From Afipia sp. (GTDB taxonomy: Bacteria > Pseudomonadota > Alphaproteobacteria > Rhizobiales > Xanthobacteraceae): a stretch of DNA of 64,000 nucleotides. Within the stretch, counting starts at the first letter, position 1. Each line of letters opens with the position of its first letter. The notes beneath the pieces are model-generated. The model made no database searches. It worked only from the letters and a program-made list of their open reading frames with translations, and was not told the origin of the DNA. The stretch covers positions 186,001-250,000 of the forward strand of contig JANINQ010000008.1 in assembly GCA_024508675.1 (NCBI GenBank), written 5' to 3'. Shown here piece after piece: positions 7,707-17,804 of this stretch. The translations under genes were made by a program, and so were the position numbers.

Positions 7707-8936
7707 TTAACTTCCGCCCATGCCGCCGGTGATGATCGGTCCCTGCAGCTCGTACTTCTCGCCCTTGAACTGCATGATCTGGAGCTGGTCGATCGGATAG
7801 AAATCGGTCGGGCTGGTGTTGATCTTCACGCCCGGCAGCAGCGTGTCGGGGGTGAAGTCCTTCAGGTTCGCCGCCTGCTTCATGATGTTCTCGCGGGTGA
7901 GGTCGTCGCCCGCCTGCTTGAGCACCTGAACGAGGGTTTGCGCCTGACCGTAGCCATAGACCACCGAACCGTCGGTCTTGTTGGCGTCGGGCGCGTACTT
8001 GGCGAGAAAGGCGTAGAACTTCTTCATGCCCTCGTCGTTGTCCCACTGCGCGTCTGCGCCGTCCTTGGCGTAGGCCGCCGACAGGATGCCCTGCGCGTTC
8101 TCGAAGCCGGCCGGCTTGAGCACGCTGCCGACCGAAGCGCCGACATTGCTCTGGATGTAGGTCGGCTTCCAGCCGAGTTCCGCGACCTTCTTGATCGCCT
8201 GCGCTGCGAACTTCGGCGTGGTGAAGCTGACGAAGACGTCAGCGCCGGAGGCCTTCAGCTTGATGATGTGCGAGTCGATGGTCGGCTCCGACACTTCGTA
8301 GCTGTCTTCGGCGACGATCTGCGACGCCTTTGCGCCGAGGCCGTCCTTCAGGCCCTTGAGCATGTCCTTACCGAAGTCGTCGTTCTGGTAGAGGATCGCG
8401 ATCTTGCCGTCGGGCTTGTTTGCCAGCAGATGCTTGGCATAGACGCGGCTCTCGCTCTGGTAGGCCGGCTGCCAGCCCATGGTCCAGGGGAACTCCTTCG
8501 GCTCGCCGAACTTGGTGGCGCCGGTCGCAACGAAAAGCTGCGGTACCTTCTTGGCGTTCAGATATTTCTGGATCGCGGAATTGGACGGCGTGCCGAGAGG
8601 TCCGAACACCAGAAGGACCTCGTCGCTCTCGACCAGCTTGCGGGCCTGTTCCACGGCCTTGGGCGGGGAGTAACCGTCGTCATAGGTGATGAAGTTGATC
8701 TTGCGGCCGTTGATGCCGCCCTGCTCGTTGATCATCTTGAAGTAGGCTTCTTCCATCTTCCCGATGACGCCATACGCGGAGGCAGGGCCGCTGTAAGGCA
8801 TGATATTGCCGATCTTGATTTCGGTGTCGCTCGCGCCGGTGTCGTACTTCTTCTGCGCGAACGCGTGGCCGCTCGTCATTGCAAGCGCGGCTACCGCCGT
8901 CACTGCAGTTACGTTGAGCCTGAATTTGGATAGCAT
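7707..8936 (-). CDS. ABC transporter periplasmic substrate-binding protein, Leu/Ile/Val-type (paralogue 3 of 3)
   Basis: A 409-residue type I periplasmic binding protein. A Sec signal peptide (MLSKFRLNVTAVTAVAALAM, ending near GHAFAQ) is followed by KKYDTGASDTEIKIGNIMPY. It is the most divergent of the three paralogues (EDSYEVSEPTIDSHIIKLKA against SYETSVPTVDSQVVALKSKG), yet plainly the same family throughout. GGGAGAG precedes the ATG at 8936. It is the copy nearest the permease genes but is separated from livM by 372 bases that contain a terminator and large inverted repeats, so it probably has its own promoter. Confidence 0.9.
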   Translation of the reverse strand: MLSKFRLNVTAVTAVAALAMTSGHAFAQKKYDTGASDTEIKIGNIMPYSGPASAYGVIGKMEEAYFKMINEQGGINGRKINFITYDDGYSPPKAVEQARKLVESDEVLLVFGPLGTPSNSAIQKYLNAKKVPQLFVATGATKFGEPKEFPWTMGWQPAYQSESRVYAKHLLANKPDGKIAILYQNDDFGKDMLKGLKDGLGAKASQIVAEDSYEVSEPTIDSHIIKLKASGADVFVSFTTPKFAAQAIKKVAELGWKPTYIQSNVGASVGSVLKPAGFENAQGILSAAYAKDGADAQWDNDEGMKKFYAFLAKYAPDANKTDGSVVYGYGQAQTLVQVLKQAGDDLTRENIMKQAANLKDFTPDTLLPGVKINTSPTDFYPIDQLQIMQFKGEKYELQGPIITGGMGGS

Positions 8937-8970
8937 ACTGGTCTCTCCCTAAGATGCGGTATTCCGCTTT

Positions 8971-9133
8971 TGGTGTGGTGGCTCGCAAGTCCGCATCATG
9001 CTTGCAGCGCGCACCTTTGCGGACTTGCGAGCCAAAACCACACCAGGATTTTAGTTTCCAGTGTCCTCTTGAATCCGACGTTCGCTCTCAAGCGCGCTGC
9101 AAAGTAAAGCGAACTGCGGATTCAGGACACTGG
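8971..9133. repeat. Two successive large imperfect inverted repeats
   Basis: The first has arms 8971-8995 and 9018-9045 (TGCGGACTTGCGAGCC core, three extra A in the right arm). The second has arms 9058-9077 and 9117-9133 (CGGATTCA..GGACACTGG core) with an inner pair GTTCGCT / AGCGAAC at 9080-9086 and 9108-9114. They fill most of the 372-base gap between livM and binding-protein gene 3. No coding sequence is visible. They may act in transcript processing or be a palindromic mobile repeat. Confidence 0.75.
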
Positions 9134-9190
9134 GAACCGGTTCCCGGAAGAGAAATCATGCCTGAAGGCAAAACCGTGGCAAAAAATGAC

Positions 9191-9217
9191 GGGTCTGATT
9201 CAAAGTGAATCAGACCC
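9191..9217 (-). terminator. Rho-independent terminator after livM
   Basis: A perfect 12-bp stem (GGGTCTGATTCA / TGAATCAGACCC) with a three-base loop, followed on the minus strand by GTCATTTTTTGCC. It closes the livGFHM transcript about 90 bases beyond the livM stop. Confidence 0.9.
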
Positions 9218-9308
9218 TGTCACACGCTCCGGAAACCAGCGTTCCGGAAATACCCTTCTCAAACAAACCAGACGGAAACAAGCCTGATTTGTCGTTGGGA
9301 CGCCCGAC

Positions 9309-10322
9309 TTAGGGCTTACTCTTCTTGAACAGGTGTTCGATCATGAATGCCACCTGCCGGGCGCCGTGAGGCAGCAGGAAGATCACGGCGAACAGGAACA
9401 CGCCGAACACAGCGCCGGACAATCCCTTCGAAATATGCTCCGCGACGTTCGGCACGAACACGATGAACGCCGAGCCGACGAGGGAACCCGGCAGCCAGCC
9501 GACGCCGCCGACCACCATGCCCACGAAGATCGCGATCGCGAGCTGGATGGTGAAGCTGTCGGGGGCCACGAACTGCACCACAATGGCGCCCAGTGCCCCG
9601 GCGATGCCGGTGAAAGCGGCAGAGACGCCGAATGCCAGTGTTTTATACAGCGGCAGGTCGACGCCCATGGCGGACGCGGCGATCTGGTTGTCGCGGATCG
9701 CCATCATGGCGCGTCCGGAGCGCGAACGCAGCAGGTTGACGGCCAGGATGTAGATCACGGTCGAGATGAACAGCGTGAAGTAATACAGCCACATGTCCTG
9801 CGACATCTTCAGGCCGAACGGTGCGTCCGGCTTGGTGATGACGAGGCCCTGCACGCCGCCGGTCCAGTGCTCGAACACGTTCAGCTTCAGGATCTGCGGC
9901 ATCGCAACCGCAAGCGCGAAGGTCGCGAGCGCGAGATAGACGCCGGAGAGTCGCAGCGCCGGGAACCCGAACAGGAACCCGAAGATGAAGCAGACGATAC
10001 CCGCGGCCGGGATCGTCAGCGCGTAGTTGACGCCCAGATGCTCCATCAGGATGCCGGCGGTGTAGGCGCCGACGGCATAGAAGGCGCTCTGGCCGAGCGA
10101 GAACTGCCCGCTGCCGCCAGTGAGCAGGTTGAGAGCCAGGATGGCGATGGCGTAGATCAGAACCATCGTCATCTGGAAGATGATGAAGTTCTTCACGAAC
10201 AGCGGCGTGATCAGCAGCAGCGCCAACACGACGAGAGTCGCGGTCGAGCCGACCGTCATCGATTTCTTCGACGGCGCGGTCACGGCTGGAGCTTGCGAAA
10301 CGGAGTCCTGAACGGTGCTCAT
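9309..10322 (-). CDS. livM: Branched-chain amino acid-type ABC transporter permease LivM
   Basis: A 337-residue polytopic inner-membrane protein of the LivM family. After a polar N-terminal tail of about 22 residues come hydrophobic segments and the family blocks LLTGGSGQFSLGQSAFYAVG and AMMAIRDNQIAASAMGVD, the latter being the cytoplasmic loop that contacts the ATPases. It pairs with LivH encoded two bases upstream. The start ATG at 10322 follows the livH stop directly, so translation is probably coupled. It is the last gene of the livGFHM operon, which ends at the strong hairpin at 9191-9217. Confidence 0.92.
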   Translation of the reverse strand: MSTVQDSVSQAPAVTAPSKKSMTVGSTATLVVLALLLITPLFVKNFIIFQMTMVLIYAIAILALNLLTGGSGQFSLGQSAFYAVGAYTAGILMEHLGVNYALTIPAAGIVCFIFGFLFGFPALRLSGVYLALATFALAVAMPQILKLNVFEHWTGGVQGLVITKPDAPFGLKMSQDMWLYYFTLFISTVIYILAVNLLRSRSGRAMMAIRDNQIAASAMGVDLPLYKTLAFGVSAAFTGIAGALGAIVVQFVAPDSFTIQLAIAIFVGMVVGGVGWLPGSLVGSAFIVFVPNVAEHISKGLSGAVFGVFLFAVIFLLPHGARQVAFMIEHLFKKSKP

Positions 10323-10324
10323 GA

Positions 10325-11203
10325 TTAAACTCGCTGCACGATTTTGCGGCCGAACAGACCGGACGGTTTGATGACAAGCACGACGATGATCAGTGCCAGC
10401 GCGATGGGCAGTTTCAGTTCGTTGCCGACGCCCGGAATGTAGGTGCCGACGAGGTTTTCGAAGACGCCGACCAGGAAGCCGCCGACCACCGCGCCGAACG
10501 GCGAGGTGAGGCCGCCGAGCACTGCTGCGGCGAAGCCGTAGAGCAGGATGCCGCCCATCATGTTGGGTTCGAGGAACACCACCGGCGCGATCAGGAGACC
10601 GGCGATGGCGCCGATGGCGGAAGCCATGCCCCAGCCGAGCGCGATCATCCAGCTCGTGTTGATGCCGACAAGGCGTGCCGATTCAGGCAAGGACGCCGCC
10701 GCCCGCATTGCCAGACCCACCCGCGTGAAGCGGAAGAAGATGTAGAGCAGGAGAAGCAGAACCAGCGTGACGCCGATCATGCCCGCCTGGTGAGTGGAGA
10801 TGAGCTGGCTGCCGAGGAAGCCGGACGAGCCGAACGGCGAGGGAAACTGCTTGATGGTGAAGTCCCAGGTCAGGCCCGCGACGCTGTTGAGGATGGCGAA
10901 CAGCGCGATGAAGCCGGCGACATGCACCAGGACTGGCGCATTGGTCAGCGGCTTGAACAGCGCGCGTTCGAGGATGATGCCGCCCGCGAACGAAATGACC
11001 AGCGTCAGCAGGAAGGCGGGCCAGAACGGCAGGCCCCACTGCATGAGCTGCCAGGCGATGAAAGTGGAGAACATCGCCATTTCACCCTGGGCGAAGTTCA
11101 GATGGTCGATGGCCTGATAGATCATGACCACGGCCAGCGCCATGCAGGCGTAGATCGCGCCTGTGGCAATGCCAGCCAGGACTTGGTTGGTAAACAGTTC
11201 CAT
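10325..11203 (-). CDS. livH: Branched-chain amino acid-type ABC transporter permease LivH
   Basis: A 292-residue hydrophobic protein of normal LivH length. It contains the typical N-terminus (NQVLAGIATGAIYACMALAV), HLNFAQGEMAMFSTFIAW, and the coupling region MRAAASLPESARLVGINTSW. It forms the heterodimeric membrane channel with LivM for the three nearby binding proteins. It starts at the ATG at 11203, 10 bases after livF. Confidence 0.92.
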   Translation of the reverse strand: MELFTNQVLAGIATGAIYACMALAVVMIYQAIDHLNFAQGEMAMFSTFIAWQLMQWGLPFWPAFLLTLVISFAGGIILERALFKPLTNAPVLVHVAGFIALFAILNSVAGLTWDFTIKQFPSPFGSSGFLGSQLISTHQAGMIGVTLVLLLLLYIFFRFTRVGLAMRAAASLPESARLVGINTSWMIALGWGMASAIGAIAGLLIAPVVFLEPNMMGGILLYGFAAAVLGGLTSPFGAVVGGFLVGVFENLVGTYIPGVGNELKLPIALALIIVVLVIKPSGLFGRKIVQRV

Positions 11204-11213
11204 GGCTGAGTCC

Positions 11214-11927
11214 TCAGTATCCGAGATAGGATTTGCGGATGTCTTCGTTGTTCGCGATATCCTTCGCGCTTCCCGACATCACGATGCGTCCGGTTTCGAT
11301 CACATAGGCCTGCTGCGCGATTTCGAGCGCGAGCTGGGCATTCTGCTCGACCACCAGGATCGTCACCTTCTCTTCACGGTTGATCTTGCCAAGAATGCCG
11401 AACAGGTCGCGCACGATCAGCGGCGCGAGACCGAACGACGGCTCGTCCAGCAGCATCAGGCGCGGGCGCAGCATCAGCGCGCGGGCGACCGCAAGCATCT
11501 GCTGTTCGCCGCCGGAGAGCGTTCCGGCCTGCTGTGTGTGGCGCTGCTTGAGCACCGGAAAGTGCCCGTACATCCGCTCGATGTCGTCGTTGATGTTCTT
11601 GACGTCCCTGCGCGAGATCGCGCCGAGCTGCAGGTTTTCCTCCACCGTCATGTTGGTGAAGGTGCCGCGGCCCTGCGGGACATGCGCGATGCCGAGGCGG
11701 ACGACGTTTTCGGTGGACACGCCGCTCAGCGACTTTCCCTCGAACTCGATGTTGCCGGTGGAGCGGATCATGTTGCAGATCGCGCGCAGCGTCGTGGTCT
11801 TGCCGGCACCGTTGGCGCCGAGCAGCGTGGTGACGCTGCCTTCGTTGAGCGAGAATTCAAGGCCGTGAAGGGCCTGGATCTGGCCGTAATAGGCGCGCAG
11901 ATCCTTGATCGCCAGCATCGTGCTCAT
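11214..11927 (-). CDS. livF: Branched-chain amino acid-type ABC transporter ATPase LivF
   Basis: A 237-residue ABC ATPase of LivF type, with Walker A GANGAGKTT, signature LSGGEQQML, Walker B LMLLDEPSFGLAP and the H-loop equivalent region VEQNAQLALEI. In LivF proteins this last segment reads EQN rather than EHH, which separates it from LivG. The start ATG at 11927 overlaps the livG stop (ATGA), so the two ATPases are translationally coupled. Confidence 0.93.
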   Translation of the reverse strand: MSTMLAIKDLRAYYGQIQALHGLEFSLNEGSVTTLLGANGAGKTTTLRAICNMIRSTGNIEFEGKSLSGVSTENVVRLGIAHVPQGRGTFTNMTVEENLQLGAISRRDVKNINDDIERMYGHFPVLKQRHTQQAGTLSGGEQQMLAVARALMLRPRLMLLDEPSFGLAPLIVRDLFGILGKINREEKVTILVVEQNAQLALEIAQQAYVIETGRIVMSGSAKDIANNEDIRKSYLGY

Positions 11928-12718
11928 TGGTCCTTGCTCCCCAGATAGGCCTTGATGACGTCCGGGTCGGACTGCACCTGAGATGGCGTGCCTTCGGCGA
12001 GCTTCTTGCCGAAATTCAGCGCGACAACGTGATCGGCGATCTTCATCACCAATCCCATGTGATGCTCGACGAGCAGAACCGTGATGTTCCGCTGGTCGCG
12101 GATGCGGCAGATCAGGTCGCCGAGAACGTAGACTTCCTCATGGTTGAGGCCGCCTGCGGGCTCGTCGAGCAGCAGAATTTTCGGTTCGGCGGCAAGTGCG
12201 CGGCCAAGCTCGACGCGCTTCTGCGTGCCGAAGGGAAGGCCCGCGACTTCGCGGTCCGCAACGTCGTGCAGTTCGAGATAATCGAGGATCTCGTTGACGG
12301 TGGCGTTGAGCTTTCGCTCCTGCTCGCGGACCCACGGCAGCTTCAGCGCGTCGCTGACGAAATCGCTTTTGGTGCGGCAGTGTCCGCCGATGCGGATGTT
12401 GTCGCGCACCGTAAGGCGAGGGAACAGCGCGACGTTCTGGAACGTGCGGCCGATGCCGACCTCTGCGATCTTCTGCGGCTGATACTGGAGGATGCTGGTG
12501 CCCTCCATCAGGATCTCGCCCTGGCTCGGCTGGTAGAGCCGGCTCAGACAGTTGAACAGCGTCGTCTTGCCTGCGCCGTTCGGTCCGATCAGGCCCAGAA
12601 CCTGGCCCTTCTTCATATCGAACGACACGCCATTCAACGCGACGATGCCCCCGAACACGACAGAGACGTCGCGAACGGTGAGCAAGGGAGCTTGCCCCTG
12701 CGCCTGTGCCTGCATCAT
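11924..12718 (-). CDS. livG: Branched-chain amino acid-type ABC transporter ATPase LivG
   Basis: A 264-residue ABC ATPase of LivG type: Walker A GPNGAGKTT, LivG-typical RTFQNVALFPRLTVRDN, Walker B ILLLDEPAGGLNHEE and VEHHMGLVM. The frame is open to a TTG at 12736, but the ATG at 12718 (MMQAQAQGQAPLLTVRDVSV) is preferred because an AGGG stands upstream and the domain begins soon after. It is the first gene of the livGFHM operon. The 300 bases between it and the iclR stop contain the likely promoter. Confidence 0.92.
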   Translation of the reverse strand: MMQAQAQGQAPLLTVRDVSVVFGGIVALNGVSFDMKKGQVLGLIGPNGAGKTTLFNCLSRLYQPSQGEILMEGTSILQYQPQKIAEVGIGRTFQNVALFPRLTVRDNIRIGGHCRTKSDFVSDALKLPWVREQERKLNATVNEILDYLELHDVADREVAGLPFGTQKRVELGRALAAEPKILLLDEPAGGLNHEEVYVLGDLICRIRDQRNITVLLVEHHMGLVMKIADHVVALNFGKKLAEGTPSQVQSDPDVIKAYLGSKDQ

Positions 12719-13018
12719 GCGCCGATGCCCTGGCAAGGCAGGGCTGCGCTCCGGCCGTGCATGACACCGCGGCGAGCGCGGTTATCTGGTCCCCTCAACG
12801 ATACGTGCAACGTGTCCTCCTGGTGATTGCATTTTTTTCTGCAGTGTCTGTGTATTGTCGTCCGCGCGCAATGGGCCAGCGCGTCCGCAATATCTTGTTA
12901 GAATTGTTCCATCGTCGCGATGGCGATCCTATACAGTTCCTTTATAGAACTATGAATGGATTGCGCGCAAGTGCGCCAGCCGCACAAAGAGAATGCCTCT
13001 GCATGCAGTTGGATGCCG
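12719..13018. promoter_or_regulatory. Promoter region of livGFHM with inverted repeats
   Basis: A 300-base gap without a credible gene, AT-richer than its surroundings. It holds inverted repeats CCATCG / CGATGG (12909-12923) and AGTTC / GAACT (12935-12951, seven-base spacer) that could be operators for the adjacent IclR regulator. Neither matches the clear IclR box at 13972-13986, so the link is a guess. Confidence 0.35.
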
Positions 13019-13900
13019 CTACCTGATCCCCTCCGCGACGCGTGGTGCTTTTCCCCCGTTTGTTTTGACCTTCTTGAGACCCGGTTCCTTGCCCGGCGCG
13101 CCGCGCCCGATGGTGCCGGTCATGGCGACCTCGATGTTTCTCACCATCGCCACAAGGCGCGGGCCTATATCGTTCTTTAAAAGAACTTCGCTGAACTTGA
13201 ACGCCGGTGCGCCGCAGTTGAATGCATAGGGCCCGGTGCCGTCGTTCAGTTTCAATGCAACGCCGACCGCATGAATGTCGTTGTGCCACTCGCCCGCCGA
13301 CATGGCGAAGCCGTGGTTGGCGACACATTCGCCGGCGCGTTCGATTCCTTCGCGGATTTTCGGCCACTTCTGCGGTCCGACATGTTCCCTGATCTCGCGC
13401 AGCAGCTCGGTGCGCTCGTCTTCCGGCAGCGCCCACAGATAGGCGCGCCCCATCGCGGTCGTTGCGATCGGCACCTTGGAGCCGACGTCGAGCAGCACGC
13501 CGACAGTGAGTTCGCTGCGGCTCTGTCCGAAATAGATCATGCTGAGACGGTCGCGCGCGCCGATCGCAACCGCGCCGCCGGTTTCGCGCATCAACTGGTC
13601 GCGATACGGATCGGACACATGACGAATGCCCATATTGGCAAGCGCTGAATAACCGAGTGCCATCGCAGCGGGTGCAAGCTGATATTTTTCGAAGCGAGGA
13701 ACGGGCGTGAGATAGCCGAGCTTCGTTAGCGTGTAAGTGAGACGCGAAATTGTCGGCTTCGGCAAATTCGTGCGCGCCGCGATTTCCTGATTGCCGAGCA
13801 ATCCGTCGCTCGGGCGAAATGCGCGCAAGACATCGAGCCCCCGCGAAAGTGCGATAACAAAACTGCGGTCAGTCGCAGGTTTCTTCGGTGGCCGCTTCAT
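13019..13900 (-). CDS. IclR family transcriptional regulator, probable regulator of the pim operon
   Basis: A 293-residue IclR-type protein. An N-terminal winged helix-turn-helix (LSRGLDVLRAFRPSDGLLGN through AARTNLPKPTISRLTYTLTK, about residues 18-75) is followed by a GAF-like effector domain (about 90-260, with GVLLDVGSKVPIATTAMGRA and CVANHGFAMSAGEWHNDIHA). It ends in a basic tail. It is divergent from the pimF operon, and a near-consensus IclR half-site pair lies between the two. Control of dicarboxylate degradation in response to an acid or acyl-CoA ligand is therefore likely. R. palustris has a regulator next to its pim operon, but I have not assigned a symbol. Confidence 0.9.
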   Translation of the reverse strand: MKRPPKKPATDRSFVIALSRGLDVLRAFRPSDGLLGNQEIAARTNLPKPTISRLTYTLTKLGYLTPVPRFEKYQLAPAAMALGYSALANMGIRHVSDPYRDQLMRETGGAVAIGARDRLSMIYFGQSRSELTVGVLLDVGSKVPIATTAMGRAYLWALPEDERTELLREIREHVGPQKWPKIREGIERAGECVANHGFAMSAGEWHNDIHAVGVALKLNDGTGPYAFNCGAPAFKFSEVLLKNDIGPRLVAMVRNIEVAMTGTIGRGAPGKEPGLKKVKTNGGKAPRVAEGIR

Positions 13901-13928
13901 TCGTAAAAAACCGCATATGTGGTCTTCG

Positions 13929-13957
13929 TTGACAAAGGACGTGCTTCAAAATATCCC
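13929..13957 (+). promoter_or_regulatory. Candidate promoter of the pim operon
   Basis: TTGACA at 13929-13934 is a perfect -35 hexamer; 17 bases on, TATCCC (13952-13957) is a weak -10. The IclR box at 13972-13986 lies just downstream, which would suit repression. The low -10 quality makes this tentative. Confidence 0.4.
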
Positions 13958-13971
13958 TCCGTGTCAAGATG

Positions 13972-13986
13972 TGGAATATAATTCCG
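13972..13986. promoter_or_regulatory. IclR-type operator TGGAATATAATTCCG
   Basis: A 15-base dyad with arms GGAAT / ATTCC and a three-base centre. It closely fits the established E. coli IclR site pattern TGGAAAT-N-ATTTCCA. It lies between the iclR gene and pimF, 45 bases upstream of the pimF start. Confidence 0.65.
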
Positions 13987-14030
13987 CACTGCGAAATGCT
14001 TAAAAAATCAGCGTTACCAAGGAGAGTTGT

Positions 14031-16118
<2,088 letters not shown>

Positions 16119-16121
16119 TTC

Positions 16122-17804
16122 ATGACCCGGCCGGGCGAACAGTATTATCCGCAGGGTGTGCGCTGGGATTCACCGATCCCGCGCGGCACCCTGCCGGATC
16201 TGTTGTCAAAGGCGGCCGTGGATTTCGGTTCGCGCACAGCGATTGAATTCCGCGACCGTCCGATCAGTTTCGTCCAGTTGAAGGACATGGCTGATGTCGC
16301 CGCGTCGGCGTTTCTCCGCGCCGGTTACGGCAAGGGATCGTCGATTGCACTGTTTCTCGGAAATACGCCGGATCATCCGGTGAATTTCTTCGGCGCGCTG
16401 AAGGCCGGCGCGCGTGTCGTGCATCTCTCGCCGCTCGACGGCGAGATTGCGCTGACCCACAAGCTGAAGGATTCCGGCGCGCGCGTTCTGGTCACCAGCA
16501 GCCTTGCAACGCTGTTGCCGACCGCGCTGAAATTCCTTGAGAAGGGCCTGCTCGACAAGCTCATCGTCTGCGAAGACCAGACCTGGGGCGATGTCGGCAA
16601 TCCGCAGGCCGCGATCCCGTCAAATCCGGCGATCGTGACCTTCAAGGACTTCGTCAAGGACGCGCAGCCGCCTGCGGCGTGGCCGCAGATCGACGCAGAT
16701 GCCATCGCGCTGCTGCAATATACCGGAGGTACCACCGGCCTGCCCAAGGGCGCGATGCTCACCCACGGCAATCTCACCTCCGCCGTCTCCATCTATGATG
16801 TATGGGGCGCGAACCAGAAGGCCGCGCGCAACACCATCGAACGCGTCATTCTCGTCCTGCCGCTGTTTCACATCTACGCGCTGACTGTCGTTCTGCTGCG
16901 TACGCTGAAGAACGGCGATCTGATCTCGCTGCATCAGCGTTTCGATCTCGATGCGGTGATGCGCGACATCGAAGTGAAACGCGCGACCGCGTTCCCCGGC
17001 GTACCGACCATGTGGATCGCCATCGCCAGCCTGCCGGATCTCGACAAGCGCGATCTGTCGTCGCTGGCTTACGCCGGTTCGGGCGGCGCGCCGCTGCCGG
17101 TCGAAGTCGCGAAAATCTTCGAACGCAAGACCAAGCTCGCATTGAAGAGCGGCTGGGGCATGACCGAAACCTGTTCGCCCGGCACCGGTCATCCGCCGGA
17201 AGGCCCGGAGAAGCCGGGTTCGATCGGCCTGATGCTGCCGGGCATCGAGATGGACGTGGTGTCGCTCGACGATCCGAAGCAGGTGATGCCGGTCGGAGAA
17301 ACCGGCGAGATCCGCATCCGGGGTCCGAACGTCACCAAAGGTTACTGGAACCGCGAGGCGGAAACCACTGAGGCCTTTGTCGGCGATCGCTTTCTGACCG
17401 GCGACATCGGCTACATGGACAGCGACGGCTATTTCTATCTGGTCGACCGCAAGAAAGACATGATCATCTCCGGCGGCTTCAACGTCTACCCGCAGATGAT
17501 CGAACAGGCGATCTACACCCATCCGTCGGTGCAGGAAGTCATCGTCATCGGTATTCCCGATGACTATCGCGGCGAAGCCTCCAAGGCCTTCATCACGCTG
17601 CGCGCCGGCGCCGAGCCTTTTACCATCGAGGATTTGCGCGCTTTCCTCACCGGAAAGCTCGGCAAGCACGAATTGCCAGTGGCGGTTGAGTTCCTTAAAG
17701 AGCTGCCACGCACCAGTGTGGGCAAACTCTCGCGCCACGAACTACGCAACCAGCAACGTCAGAATACGCAACAACCCAAACTTGCAACAGGAGGTCGCTC
17801 ATGA
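16122..17804 (+). CDS. pimA: Acyl-CoA ligase (AMP-forming), PimA type
   Basis: A 560-residue adenylate-forming enzyme that activates a free acid to its CoA thioester. The P-loop motif LLQYTGGTTGLPKG is at about 197-210, GWGMTETC at about 344, the hinge DRKKDMIISGGFNVYP near 442, and the catalytic-lysine region TSVGKLSR near the C-terminus. It starts three bases after the pimF stop and overlaps pimB by four bases (ATGA). By position it should be the pimeloyl/dicarboxylyl-CoA ligase that feeds the operon. A medium- or long-chain fatty acid ligase role cannot be excluded from sequence alone. Confidence 0.87.
   Translation: MTRPGEQYYPQGVRWDSPIPRGTLPDLLSKAAVDFGSRTAIEFRDRPISFVQLKDMADVAASAFLRAGYGKGSSIALFLGNTPDHPVNFFGALKAGARVVHLSPLDGEIALTHKLKDSGARVLVTSSLATLLPTALKFLEKGLLDKLIVCEDQTWGDVGNPQAAIPSNPAIVTFKDFVKDAQPPAAWPQIDADAIALLQYTGGTTGLPKGAMLTHGNLTSAVSIYDVWGANQKAARNTIERVILVLPLFHIYALTVVLLRTLKNGDLISLHQRFDLDAVMRDIEVKRATAFPGVPTMWIAIASLPDLDKRDLSSLAYAGSGGAPLPVEVAKIFERKTKLALKSGWGMTETCSPGTGHPPEGPEKPGSIGLMLPGIEMDVVSLDDPKQVMPVGETGEIRIRGPNVTKGYWNREAETTEAFVGDRFLTGDIGYMDSDGYFYLVDRKKDMIISGGFNVYPQMIEQAIYTHPSVQEVIVIGIPDDYRGEASKAFITLRAGAEPFTIEDLRAFLTGKLGKHELPVAVEFLKELPRTSVGKLSRHELRNQQRQNTQQPKLATGGRS

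Noticed and set aside
6226-7710. Long plus-strand open frame of 494 codons over binding-protein gene 2
   Set aside because: Antisense to a clear periplasmic binding protein; composition (Arg/Asp/Val/His-rich) is that of a high-GC shadow. The same holds for 7554-8933 over gene 3.
7537-8046. N-terminal extension of binding-protein gene 2 to 8046
   Set aside because: The added residues are out-of-frame read-through of gene 3 and the intergenic hairpin; the true start at 7536 has a ribosome site and signal peptide.
4908-8936. Pseudogene among the three tandem binding proteins
   Set aside because: All three frames are intact, with signal peptides and complete C-termini, and carry ribosome sites.
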